From Juglans regia (Eukaryota; Streptophyta; Magnoliopsida; Fagales; Juglandaceae): a DNA stretch of 64,000 nucleotides. A model generated the notes under the pieces. That model was given only the letters and a program-made list of their open reading frames with translations, searched no databases and was not told the DNA's origin. Position numbers and translations under genes: made by a program. Shown piece after piece: positions 23,039 to 34,782 of this stretch (positions are counted from its first letter, which is position 1; each line of letters opens with the position of its first letter). The DNA is taken from positions 21,641,327 through 21,705,326 of the forward strand of contig NC_049903.1 in NCBI RefSeq assembly GCF_001411555.2, in the 5' to 3' direction.

Positions 23039-23590
23039 ATGTCATGTACGAGGGGTATGCAGTCTTGTGTTACATGTCTCGACACATTCAGTCATCATCA
23101 AATCCCAAGCGGGAACTGGAGGCGGTGCAAAGAGTTATTTTCTTATTATAAAAGATATGAGAAACAATGCGGTTTGAGGGTAATGACGCAAAGGAGTAAG
23201 AGGTATAAGGATGAGAGTCTCAGATATGTTACGCTAAGTTGTGCTCGTGGTGGAAAGACATGGAACCAGACATCAAATGTCGCAAGGCCACATCCGATAT
23301 CAAAGACAGAGTGTAAGACAAAGATAAACACTACATTCATTGATGGGGTGTTGAAAGTGTTAATAGTTCACAATTCCCACAATCACGACCTTAGTCCACA
23401 AAAATCAAGGTTCTTTTGCAACAATAGATAAGTGAGCGAGTCTATAAATAGAGTGTTAGATACAAATAATCAGGCTGGCATTTGAATGAATAAGAGTTTC
23501 ACCTCTCTTGTGCAAGAAGAGGGTGGGTTTGAGAACTTGCCATTCTTAGAAAAAGACTAACGTAATTACATTGACAAGGTACATCAACTG
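23039..23590 (+). pseudogene. FAR1-type DNA-binding domain fragment (FRS/MULE-derived)
   Basis: The translated stretch contains LRYVTLSCARGGKTW, TECKTKI and VHNSHNHDLSPQKSRFF, the pattern of the FAR1 DNA-binding domain found in FHY3/FAR1-related proteins and in MULE transposases. The reading continues past stops with ENLPFLEKD and NYIDKVHQL, both expected in this family. At about 23590 it stops abruptly and Tat-type integrase sequence begins. There is no MULE catalytic domain or SWIM finger, so this is a fragment. It may come from a transposon or a duplicated FRS gene. Confidence 0.75.
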
Positions 23591-24520
23591 ATGATTTCAT
23601 CAGGAAATGCGTGAAATGCTAGTTGTACTGCATTGCCCACAAGAGGAACTGACGTCAATCATGTCGCCTTGACCATTCACGCAATGGGGAATCGATCTAG
23701 TTAGCCCCTTGCCTTCGAGTAAGGGGGCGTAAGGTTCATGGTCGTCGCTGTAGACTAGTTCACCAAGTCGGTGGAGGTGGAAGCCCTAGAAACCATCATG
23801 GAAAACAACATTACTCGGTTCCTATGGAAGGCCATTGTTTGCAAATTTAGCATCCCCGCAACATAATCTCGAACAACTGGCAACAGTTCGACTCAAGTCA
23901 CTATCACAACTGGTTTATAGAGTTGAGAATCAAGTTCAAATACTCTTCCTCGGGTCACCCATAGGCCAACAGATAGGTTGAGACAACTAACAAGATGTTG
24001 CTCAGAATCCTAAAGAAGAAGGTGACTGAAAAGAAAGGGAGCTGGGCAGAGGAGCTCTCGGGGGTCCTATGGGTGTACTGGACTACCATCAGAGCACTGA
24101 TGAGAGAAATCCATTTCGCTCTCACCTACAAAAGTGAATAAGTAGTACCAGTTGAAGTAGGGATGCCTACCTATAAGGTCCAACACTTCAACCAAAGCGC
24201 CAATGACGAGAAACTGGAAGAACAGACAAACTTGTTGGAAGAAAAGAGAGAGGAAGTTGAGATACAGATGACGATCCATAAAAGAAGTTTTGAACACTAC
24301 TTCAATAGGAGAGTTAGGCCCATGTCCTTCAAAGTAGGCAACCTAGTTCTGAGACATATAGGAACAACCACGCCAAAAGAGGGGAAGTTGGGAACATAAT
24401 GGGAAGGACTATTTGTCATCATCTGGCCGGGGTCATATTGTCTTAAGGACCTCCAAGGAAATGAACTACCACACCTGTATAATGCAGAGCACTTGAGGAA
24501 ATATTTTGCTTGAATGTTTC
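23590..24520 (+). pseudogene. Ty3/gypsy integrase remnant
   Basis: In shifting frames one can read CPQEELTSIMSP, then a QWGIDLVSPLPS-like core start, ETIMENNITRFLWKAIVCKF, NKMLLRILKKKVTEKKG and WAEELSGVLWVYWTT, followed by the C-terminal domain RRVRPMSFKVGNLVLRH (24163-24399). This is the normal order of a plant Ty3 integrase. Stops and frameshifts are scattered throughout. The zinc-binding end is cut off by the junction with the FAR1 fragment. Confidence 0.75.
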
Positions 24521-24609
24521 AAGAAAATGTATCAGTGAACACTAGCAAACCATGAATAAAATTATCTTTCTTTCCAAACTATGCGTTTTGTCATACAGGG
24601 TATCCACCA

Positions 24610-25050
24610 AAGGGCGGTGATAATTCCTTGATTGCTCGACCTTTGCGCAAATAAAAGTCGAGCTATTGGACTCGCCACAAACCAACAGGTTGTGACGATC
24701 TCTTGACTGCCTGGTCCTTGAGCAAATAAAAGACTAGTCACTGCACTCGTTGTGAACTAGCGGGTGGTGAAAGTCCCTTGACTGCCCAGCCCTAGCTCAA
24801 ATAAAAGCCGAGTCATTGACTCGCCGCGAACCAGTAGGCAATGATAGTCCCTTGATTGCCCAACCCTCATGCAAATAAAAGTTGAGTCATTGGACTCGTT
24901 GCAAACCAACAGGCAATTACAGTCCCTTGACTGCCTGGCCCTCATGCAAACAAAAGTTGAGTCATTGGACTACTTACAAACCAACGGGCAGTGACAGTCT
25001 CTTGACTGCCTGGCCCTCGCATAAATGAAAACTGAGCCACTGGACTCACT
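24610..25050. repeat. Six-fold tandem repeat of about 75 bp
   Basis: Units are marked by cttgattgctcgacctttgc (24633) and diverged forms near 24708, 24777, 24851, 24926 and 25002, each followed by caaataaaagt-like and gagtcattggactcg-like segments. The array lies between the integrase and the antisense ORF. Confidence 0.85.
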
Positions 25051-25061
25051 GCAAATGCAAC

Positions 25062-25160
25062 TGAATGACACAAAGAAAAAGAACACAATGTAATGACAAA
25101 AAGAAAACGAACACAACATAAGGACAAAAAGAAAAAGAACACAACAAAATGACAAAGGGA
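25062..25160. repeat. Second tandem repeat, about 30 bp, three units
   Basis: Units of the form atgacaaaaagaaaacgaac plus acaacat follow one another directly after the 75-bp array. Confidence 0.75.
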
Positions 25161-25319
25161 GGAAAGGCCTAAACTGGCGAAAATTAGCTTAAGTCGCATA
25201 TGAGATAAATCCATTTCCATTACAATAAAAAAACTATCATAGCTATTACAAGTTAAGGGCCCGGAACTATGTCTAAAAAAGCAGGCATAAGATATTTACC
25301 CAAGGATTTAGCAAATTGG

Positions 25320-26573
25320 AGTGCCTAACGATCAACTTGAAGGGAGACAAAGTCAAAATCCCTCGGGTCGATCTGAGGGTTCTCTAATGGGTGATCCCTC
25401 AACCTATCCAAGCCTTCTTTGTAGTTGTAGCCCCAGGCCTGGTCGTGGACCATCTTCGCCGTCGACATCTGAATAGAGAGACGGGCCATGGCCTCCTTAG
25501 AGTCCACTAGCTCGGCCCTCAGGGTTTCGACTTGCAGGTCCCGAAAGGTTAGCTCCTCCTGGGAAGTGGCCAACCCCGAACTCCAAGGCCTCTATCTACA
25601 AGTCTCGAGACTGTAGCCAGCCCTTAGCGAAAGCCAACTCAAGCTCCAAAGTCTTGAGTAGCCTGTCTTTGTCTTGGTACGTCTTCTTCAACCAATTGTG
25701 CGACTACACGTCTAAATCATGTTGTTTAACTGGCTTGACCTTCTCACCCTTGAGGTTGCTAAAAGATTTCCAGAGCTCCTCCAACTCCATAACTTGACGA
25801 GCCAATTGGTCTCACAAAGTGTCCCATTCCTCCTCTAGAAGCTTGACCTTGAAGTGGTAGCGAACGACCTCTTCATGAGACTTAACCAAGTCTTCTTGGA
25901 GGAAGGTCTTCTTCTGGCAAAGCTTTGCAACTTCTTTTTTCTTGCGCTGACTGCTAGAGTGCGCCTATGGGTGAAGGCCTCCACGAAATCGTCCCTCTTT
26001 GTGCGCCTTGCGGACCTCCATACTAGCTAGGATGGCAAGGGACTACAATGCCCGAACCTCCTCTTCTAACTCACCCCTTTCATCCACAATCAAGTTGGCT
26101 AGCCGGTCAATCCCTGGCAGTTTGAAACGATTTAGATGCAATAAAACAAAAGAACAAAGAAAAAAGTAGGGCAAAGGAAACAATCCTATCGAAGAGAATA
26201 AATCTTTAAGTTTGTTGACTTCTCGACTAATAGCCTCGGCCAGAGCTCAGTCAGAACCTAGCCACGTTGTCGAAGCACTGCCTCGTTTAGCTCAGGAGGT
26301 CCAAGCCTCTCGTTTGCTAAGAGGCGAGAAGGGACCCCGAGAAGAAGTTTATGCACCCTCGTCATGCGCCAACTCGGACTGGGTCCCGGTGCCACCAATG
26401 GCCCCAACGACCGACACTTGCCCACTGGTTTAGATGTCCTTTTAGCACCCCCATTGGCCGTTATCTCCTGCCTGAGTGTCTTTGAGGCACCTCTGTCAGG
26501 TGTCAGCTCCTATTCGGAGGAGCATTGATGTGTGCCCCAACATCGTCATTTGGGGAGGCGGGTATCTTCGGGA
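25320..26573 (-). pseudogene. Tat-like antisense ORF, C-terminal half
   Basis: Read on the minus strand the best piece (25325-25573) contains FRDLQVETLRAELVDSKEAM and ends DPRDFDFVSLQVDR. Further upstream the translation is rich in charged, probably coiled-coil sequence, as expected for the second half of this protein type. Stops break the frame. It is cut at 26573 by the inserted LTR; the N-terminal half appears to continue at about 32078. Confidence 0.5.
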
Positions 26574-29500
26574 TGTAATAACACGCTAGAAATTCAATGG
26601 TGGAATTTCTATAGGCTTTAGGAACTATAAGTTTTTACGAATCGACCAATCGCGTAGGTTTTAGCCTGTCAACATAGTAAGTATTATCACTCACTCTAGT
26701 GTCAAAAGTGTAATTTTATTTATTTAAGATAGTTAGAAGTGTCAGAATGCAATATAGTATGTGCCATCAGACTCAAAGAAATATTTAAGATTTTATGGCA
26801 CAACAAACTCATTTTATCACGCTTGCTCGAAAACGTGTTTTGTTTATTTTGAGATAATTCAGAGTTGAATTTCGATAAACGAATTGCACAGTTAGTTTAG
26901 TATGTATATTTATGCTTTTATAGTGTAAAGTTTATTTTCACTTTTCTCGAAGTGAATAGTAACCTTGATAGTAGAACCAAATACAGTGTTTTCAAAATCA
27001 CAGTGTGGAATGTCTAAATTAGGTTAAATAAGTTTTATTTAGACTCTTGGTAAGATCTTAGCTACACTTGGTGAATAATATTGGACACTTGGCACCAAGA
27101 TGAACTATGAGATAAAGATGTGAAAGAAATCAAGATGTGAGTTCATACCACCCACGCCAAATCCTATTCCATCCAATCATTCATTTTGTGTCAAACCAAA
27201 AAGGGTTTCAACCCTATTGAAACCCTAAACACTTAGAATCCAATTGAAACCCCAAAAATTTTGGAGGAAACCAAAACCCTAAACGGTTAGCCCAAACCCC
27301 TAACTTGATTTCAAAACCTTATTGAATCTGATTTCTAGCATTATGTTTAATTATTTGATTAAATCACTTCCATATGCTATTAATATCTCAAATTCATGTT
27401 ATGACATCATTGTTTAACCTTTTAAACCTTGAAAATTTGATTGGGTCAAGAAAAATTGGATTTGGGCTTGATAGCATCTCAAACCCTAACCAAACCTCTT
27501 TAAACCCCAAAATGAAGTCCACCTTTTAAGGCCCATTAAGGCCAAAACATTTTGGCCACCTTGGCAAAGCCTCTTGAGGAAGTTTCCACCCACTCATGGT
27601 AGACCAACCACTGCCCACGACAGTCCCAAACAATCACTTGATGTGAGAGGAAAATCCACCTCACCAGCTCCCTTCTACACGGCAGCAGTAGCAGGCCATT
27701 CCCACTCACTATTTGCACCTATATGTGAAGGCTAATCACCATCCATCAAGGTGTCACTCAAGCCCATACTTCACTCTTTAGAAGTGTATTAGGCATTCAG
27801 GTCATCCTTTCACTCATTTCACCCCTTTTCATTTATGTTCTTGGAGACAACACTTAGAGTCCTCTCTCAATTAGTTTTATGAGGTTTCTTGCCTTCAGTT
27901 TTCTAAGACCTTGTAAGTATTATTTCACTAATGTTTCTTCATAAAATTTGTTCCTATTTGAGTCTAGTTTCCATAGGATTAGTAAAAGGTTATTTTAACC
28001 ATGGAAAAGTCAATTTGGGTGATAAACTGGATAATATGTTGTATTTTGGAGTTTTTAACCAAACTAATGGATAGATCTTGGTCCGAAACTTTTATGGAGT
28101 CTTGCTAACATGTTTATATAAATTATTTTTGAAGATTTGTTGCATTACTAAAGCTTTTTATGGAAGAGTTTCTTAGATCTAAAAGGTTAGAAACTGGAGG
28201 AAGAAGAACAAATTTTGTTTTAAGAAAGTTTGGATCTTTTGTAGTTTAACCTTACTCCTTTGGGTTTGATAATTTTATTTGATGATTGTAAGCATTTTAT
28301 CTACATCTTAGGATGTTAGTTTGAAGATTTTTTGTGTTAGTTTCAAATATATGAATTTTTATACAAGAGAATACTCGGTTGGGTCAAAAGTTTGATGATT
28401 TCGGCTAGATCCATGTTTTAGTTTATTTTTAGCCATTTGATTTTAAGTTTAATGCTTGGATCTCATTTAGGACACATTTTTAAACCAATTGATGTTGTTG
28501 GTTTGAAGATTTCTACATGGTATGTCTCGAATCAAGTGTTTTATCAAATCAAAGTTGAGAAAAAACTTTGTTTTTGGCTAAGTGTTGGAGCCGAGTACTT
28601 CAAGTGCCATTTTGTGATTTTTGGTAACTTTTATGTGTTGATTCAAAACCTGTTAGTTCGTAGGAATGTGTTATGAACATGCTAGATGAAAGTTTTGAAT
28701 TTTTGGAAGTTCTTGGAGATGTTTTGATAAAGGTCAAAATCTTGAGATTCAAAGTTTTGTGTTTTGGTAAAAGGTATGGATCTTTTGCTTAAATTTTTTT
28801 TTGTTTTGTGTAGTAGATTTTTGTTGGATATTTTAAGCATGTTTTCAAGCTTAGGATATGAGGATCCTTGTTGCAATATTCTGGTTTGATCATAACTATA
28901 AGTGTTGGATGAAATTTCAACAAAAATCAAGAGATATGGCCTTTGGAAGTTTCGACCTTATAGTGTTTTTCATAGTTGTGATTTTTAAAAAATTTTCTAA
29001 TTTGATATTTGAGTTTAGGACAAGCTTTGCATGAGAAATGTAAATTTTGGAATTAGGATGTAAAATTCTTAAGTTAGGAATAAAATGGTCATTTTTCCAC
29101 ACGTAGAGGGTAAAATGGTAATTTTACTCTAAGTTAACATTTTTCATGTTTCTAAGTTATTAGTGATAAAGTTTCTAACATTTAGAACTTCTACTTATAG
29201 TTTTTCATATTTTGTGTTTTTTCTCATAAAACGTGACAATTACTGTAGTTAGTTTCTAACTTACTGTCAGATTACTATGCATATATGTTGGTAAGAGAAT
29301 TATTGGTTATGTACTTATGTTATCATATATACCATGCCATGCCATGTCACTACAAGTTTATCTATTTCACATATTATATTCTGTCATGCAATATTTATTT
29401 GTTACACATATTATATTTTGTCATGAAATAGTTATCTATTATACATTATGCCATGTCACGTAATGCTATTTGTTATACTTTATGTCATGTCGTATAATGT

Positions 29501-32077
29501 TATCTGTTACATGTTATGCCATGACTCGTATTGTTTATATGTTTCATGTTATGTCAAGTCATGCATATTTCATATATGTCCCGTTACGTATTTCATGTCC
29601 TTTGTCATTTTATTTCACGTCACGACATGTCTCGAGTACAAAGTGTGTCTCTAAAATAATATTTTCACAATCAGTCATGTCTGGATACTCGTGACGTAAT
29701 CACTATGATTTTCGATCATCTCCATTTATAATTCACACGAGGTACTTTCGGCATAATCATTTTGATTGTTTGAATACATCTACTCAAATGCTCTTGACGT
29801 AATCATTCTCATTGTCAAAATATTACTAGGTAGTCCTGACGTAATCATTCTGATTGTTAGGATTAGGCTTGCCCAACCACATTTCTGGCCCGACCTGACT
29901 TGGCCCGCAAACATGGTCATGAAAAAAATACTCCGACCCGACCCGAATCATTCGGATTGGGTAAAAGTTATCGGGTTTTTTTTTGGGTCCTCGAGGATAA
30001 CTATACAAGTGGAATATCTAGAAATCAATCTTTGGAGGAAATGATGTCGTCCGGACTCACATCAAGAACAAGCGCGGCTTCTTTGTTGGCAGAGGAGACT
30101 CCACCTCTTGTTGCCTGCCCAACTCCCTCTCTTCCTCGTCGGCGCACACGAACAGAAACCACATTCCCTTCTCGCTTTTAATTTCTTCACAGTCGACTCA
30201 ACCCTTTTTGGCCAAACTTAGATAGATGTGCCCGCCTTTGATTTTCTTGCTTGGATCTGAGATTTATAATAAGTTGGATTGAGGCTGGGAAAGTGAATCC
30301 TTATATGGTGTCAAGAAACTATTTATAGAGTAGGCGTCATTACTTGGAAAGAACATTTCCAGGGCAAAGTTCTAAGTTTTTCTTCTTTTATAGCCCACGA
30401 TTTCAAAGTAAAATTCTATAAAAAATAAAAATTGGCCTACCCAAAAACAAATTTTGGTGTTTTCAAAAATCCAACACCAAAAACAGGGGCATCTTCATCT
30501 ACAGTAAAAGCATTCAGGTCGTTTGGAGCGTTTCCTCTTTGTCCAAGGTTCCGCATATTGACACTCGACGTCGTCTTCATAGTTGAAAGGAGTGGCAGTG
30601 ATGGAGGGAGGAGGAGGGAGAGACTCAATTTCTTGCAGGCGTGATCGAAGGCAGAGAGAAAAATAGAGCGGGAGTAGAGAGCAAGGGCAGAGAGACATGA
30701 ATGGAAATGAATATTGATGCGTGGGTTAGAAGGGAGCTTATGAGTATTATTGATGAGTAATGTTGATTGATGAGTGAGGTTGATGAGGTTTCGTCTTTTG
30801 TGCAGATTTTTCAAATTGTTTTAAATTTAGGTACAACTACTGACCATTTCTATGGCTTTTATCCTGCAAATTTAGGAATGGGTGCGAGTTTTCGGTGATT
30901 GATTTCGACCGATAGTAGATGTAATAAATCTGACATTTTTTTTTATCCAATGAACCCGCCTAAAGTCGGGTGGCCCCACGTCGGATTGTTCGGATTAATC
31001 GGGCGAGGCCTTTTTTGCACAGGCCTAGTTGGATATCTCATTTAAAATACTCATGTCGATTACATTTTGATTGTTTGAGTATTTCTGACGGAATATGTTG
31101 GGTGGAATCATTTTGATTGTTCACTGCTTTTTGACGAAACAATGGTGAAATTATTTTGATTGTCAGAATTCATTTTACTTCCACGCTCAGTTTATTCCAG
31201 TTTCACGTTCAGTTTCAGTTAATGTTGTTTCACAATTAGTTTCATGTCTCTCTATTTCAATTAGTTCCGTGTTCATGTTTTTCACGTTCACTCATGCTCA
31301 GTTCAAGTCCATGTAATTCACGTTTAGTCATATTTCAAGTTCACATTCAGCTCGTGTTCCAGTTCATGTCATGTCAAGTTCAGTCCACATTCAGTTTAAG
31401 TCATGTCAGTTCATGCCATGTTACATGTCAAGTTATGCCATGCTTATTTATGATTATGATTATGCATTCATGCCTTTGCTGTAATGCATGCATTTATATA
31501 CTGTATGTTAAGTTATATGTTAATTTGCTGAGATTTGTAATCAAATTTCACTGTGGTAGTCCCAACTATTATTTCCCCCAGAACGATAGACCATGTGTCA
31601 GGATCAGGAGGTGCACCAAAGGTTGACAGACTGGAGATGGTCAGTTTGAGGACAATGGCATGACGCAGAGCTCATAGCCTCAATGCTCCGCTTTATCGTT
31701 AGTATTATGACATCCTTGACTGAGTTGCGCGAGCTACTCAATGGATTAGCCTAGTAGTTGTTTTAGTTTCTGCTTGTACTTAAGGAGCTCGGTCTCCAGT
31801 ACTCTTATGATTACAAACCTTTTGGACTCAAGCTGTAATGAAGAAGGTCTATCACTTTTAATGTTTATGTATTATGTTTAAGAATCATTTGGGATATTAT
31901 TAGTTGGTGCATAGTATTATTGAAAAAAAATTATCCGCTGCGAATATTGCATATTGCTACATGTATGTTAGGAATATTGCATCTTTATCTATCATGAATG
32001 GGGGCATGTAACCTTGTATTGCATGTCCCAACGCTTCAAATGTTCGTCTGATCCCAATCGAATTTGGGGGCACCATA
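26574..32077 (+). repeat. Long solo LTR (copy 1), inserted in Tat-like element
   Basis: It begins tgtaataacacgctagaaat, matching the second copy that begins tgtaataacttctagaaact at 51576. The two copies are similar through at least 29400 and 54440. The block contains degenerate catgtcatg-type simple repeats (29330-29640, 31190-31450). The right end is less certain: a plausible terminus is near ttgggggcaccata at 32077, but an end near 31953 cannot be excluded. I found no clear target duplication. Without the hAT insertion inside it the LTR would be about 4.3 kb. Such long LTRs occur in some Tekay-type elements and in LARDs. Confidence 0.6.
29864..31027. mobile_element. Non-autonomous hAT-like element nested in the long LTR
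   Basis: The left end taggcttgcccaac and right end (read inward) taggcctgtgcaaa form an imperfect TIR. The flanks gttaggat (29856-29863) and gttggata (31028-31035) look like a decayed 8-bp duplication. Subterminal cccgacccgaatcattcgga and attgttcggattaatcgggc are characteristic. No transposase is present; internal frames at 30437-30814 show no known domain. Confidence 0.6.
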
Positions 32078-33250
32078 AGACATCCTTGGAGCAGGCAAGG
32101 AAAGCTGAGAAGATGGCCATCTCGAGCTCTTTTCTTCAAGGCTAAGAACCCCGATTGGCTCCTAACCACCAGACGGGGTAGAAGATGGGGGGCATCGATT
32201 GGGATGAAACAGAAGGTTGGTTGGACAATAGGGCATCCTAGTGGCCTGGGGTAGGCTGTTCACCGCAAGTTGGTTCCACAAACCCTAGTGAAGACAAGGC
32301 TTGCGAAGACTAGCCCGGGGGAGGCACTCCTGTAGATTCAAAGTTGTGCTGCTGGACGTTGATGGTTCACAAGTCACCTTGTCCTCGTTATAAGGATTCT
32401 TCCATTTCCCATCCATCGGAGGACTGAGAAGCCTTTTTCGATCCTAGGGGGCAGATGACTCCTTCGTGATGCGACGACCCCCGAAATGAGATTGATTCGG
32501 AGACACAAGAGACGATTCCCAGTCCAAACTTCTTCCTGGTGTTTCTCAACCCAGGCGTAGATCACCTTCAGGCGAGTTTGCTCATGATTCGTCAAAACCA
32601 GGGAAGTCTAACTATCCCACGGGACGTGCCCCCAAACAGAACACATGGCGGATTGCTTACTTCCTCCCTAGTGGGAAATTCTCAACCTTGACTCGACACA
32701 AAGAAGAACGGTTTAAACTAGTCCTCGACACAGGAAAGGCAAGGTTCTAGGCAGGCAACCCTATATCTCCCTCGAGAACGGAAACTACATAGGTTACCAT
32801 CATGCCGTCGTAGTCCATGTGTGAAAAGAAACTCCATGGTGGTCAGGTCAGGGTAATATTCGCCCATGGTCTCCAAGACCATGCACCGGGCAACGCAATA
32901 TGACATCAGAATCCTCCATACGTTGGGATGAAGCTGCGACGAAGCTAACTTGAGGTAGTCTAAGACGTCTTGGATAGGGAGGCAGAAAGGAAGTCATAGT
33001 CCATTAGAAAACATAGAGGGGGTACAATGCCACCTTTGTTGCAAAACCCTCTGAGTCGACGACCCCTTAGCGAGCCCTCAAGATCTCTAAATAGATGGAG
33101 TCGGGCACTCGAAAGAGGTATTCCCCAACCTCAGTTCTGTAGAAGAGACAACTGGGCATTGTCCTGGACTTCAAGAGGATCTAGATCCTTGAGACCCTAG
33201 AAGTCCCATCAGAACAGGACGAATGCAAACTCAAAGATGAGAAATGGGAG
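32078..33250 (-). pseudogene. Tat-like antisense ORF, N-terminal half
   Basis: The minus-strand piece 32718-32906 reads ETMGEYYPDLTTMEFLFTHG, which lines up with the SENYPNLTTREFLSVYRILR segment of copy A. The neighbouring sequence gives a frame-shifted form of the FYRPIRDILDYLKLA region. Several stops and frameshifts are present. The start codon region lies near 33240. Confidence 0.6.
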
Positions 33251-33620
33251 GTGTTCTTAGGTGCCATTGAAGACAAGAAGAGGAAAGGTTATGAATTATC
33301 GAAGGATGGAGGAAGTTGGAGGAATGAAGGGTTGGGAACTCTTAAAGACAATAGAAGGGATGAGAAGAATGCGAAGGAAGGGAGAAGAAGGAGGATGAGA
33401 TGCGTGTTTAAATAGAAGGCTGCGCGGATTGGACTGCCCCAAGTGGAAAAGTGACAAGTGTCACTGAAGGGAAAACGACGGGAGCAAATCTCGTGATTCC
33501 CACTGCATGAGGGAGCAAGGGATCAAGTTGCCATATGCAACCCCAGACGTGGGGAATCGAACCGGTACACATAATGGGCAACCGATCGGTTGAGTGTTAC
33601 GAACTACTAAAGTGTCGTGA

Positions 33621-33688
33621 GGTAAAAAAAAGAAAAAAGAAGAGGAGAGAGAAGGAAAGAAAAGAAAGAAGAAAATAGAGAAAGAAAA
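33621..33688 (+). other. Purine-rich tract upstream of the LTR
   Basis: A run of about 65 almost pure purines (agaaaaaagaagaggagaga and so on) directly before the LTR start, in the place of a polypurine tract for plus-strand priming. It is longer than usual and may have expanded as a simple repeat. Confidence 0.5.
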
Positions 33689-34303
33689 TTCCCACCACGC
33701 ACGTGTGGTAGAAATTTGTGGGATAATAGGAAGTGATATTTTCATTTCCTACTAGATCGAGCCTAGACCAAGTATGGGAAGCCCAACTGCCATGGTGTAA
33801 CCAGCCCACCTAGCAATAAATGAGGAAGAGGGCCCAAAGCCCACGAGGGAAAAATGATTTGTATGGAAGATGGGACAACACCTGCTTTGACACGACCTTG
33901 TCCGGATGGCCTGCAAGGACACCACGCCGCATTAAATGTACAGATACGAGGTGCAAATAGGAGAACACAGTGGGAGGCATTGTTCTTGGAAAAAAGTCCA
34001 GGTAGTGGCCGCACTCACCCACCTGCCATAAGAGACATCACGCTGCATTAAATGTGATGGCATGGAACCCTATATGGGACAGACGCCCCTAGCACAGGAA
34101 GTGGGCCCCACTTCAATAAAAAGTATAAAAGCTCAACCTCAGATCAGAATCCGACTCTCACATACTCTTACATACAAAAATTTTCTTTAAAGTTTAGCAA
34201 ACTGACTTAGACATCGAAAGTGTCTCACTTCTCCCAAGCCATCATATTTCTTGTGTTATAGGAGTATCAAGCCCCGTGAGCTATGTGCAAAACACGTCGT
34301 TAA
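33686..34303 (+). repeat. 3' LTR of Tat-like copy B (approximate ends)
   Basis: The block starts with an imperfect palindrome around CACGTG (33686-33716), has a TATA-like box at 34124-34130, then ctgacttagacatcg (near 34201), the counterpart of the segment near 5965 in copy A. It ends near aaaacacgtcgttaa. Confidence 0.6.
34124..34130 (+). promoter_or_regulatory. TATA-like box in LTR B
   Basis: tataaaa, in the same position relative to cagacgcccct as the box in LTR A. Confidence 0.5.
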
Positions 34304-34470
34304 GACTACCTGTTATATACTATCAAAAGTATAAATACAACCTTTTTATAACTTTCTACAATAGTTATTTTTATAAAATAAATTTTCATTACTCATATTA
34401 TCCAATTTTACTCCCCCGTCGACCATGTTTTCATTAAAATGTAAAATAAAATATGATGTGGGTTTTAAAA

Positions 34471-34640
34471 AAGAGTTCTTATGCACATTCATTTTGAATA
34501 ATGCGTGTAAGTGTCGTATAATCGTTTTAAAAAATTATAGATTCATTATTAAATTTTATTTTATGTGAATTTTATATTTATTTATTTTTTTAAAATAATT
34601 ACACGACACATGTACACTTACAACAATAAGAATTATTTCC
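34471..34640. repeat. Fold-back MITE upstream of SKIP24
   Basis: Left-arm segments agttcttatgcaca and gtgtaagtgtcgtataatcg are mirrored by attacacgacacatgtacac and ttacaacaataagaatt on the right. It ends about 140 bp before the F-box start codon, so it probably overlaps the promoter. Confidence 0.6.
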
Positions 34641-34782
34641 CTAATTTTATATCACACTCCTGTTTAGAAGGAAAAATAAAAGATAAACGATAAAAACTTT
34701 GCTGACTATAATTTTTCTTAAAAAAGTGGTGGTTGACTCGCTGGCAGCTCTCTCTCTCGTTCGCGTGCTGGTGTTCCAGCAA

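Larger units (their letters stand above)
23590..34303 (+). mobile_element. Tat-like Ty3/gypsy retrotransposon copy B, 5'-truncated and interrupted
   Basis: The pieces in order are integrase (+, 23590-24520), tandem repeats (24610-25160), the C-terminal half of an antisense ORF (-, 25320-26573), a long inserted LTR (26574 to about 32077), the N-terminal half of an antisense ORF (-, about 32078-33250) and an LTR (about 33686-34303). I infer that these pieces belong to one element because order and orientation are continuous across the insertion. The 5' LTR, gag, protease and RT are absent. Confidence 0.65.

Noticed and set aside
29448..29694. Cys/Met/Tyr-rich small frames
   Set aside because: Translations of degenerate catgtcatg repeats.
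26569..32082. Five-base target duplication for long LTR copy 1
   Set aside because: cggga before the start has no match after either candidate end (31953 or 32077), so no duplication is claimed.
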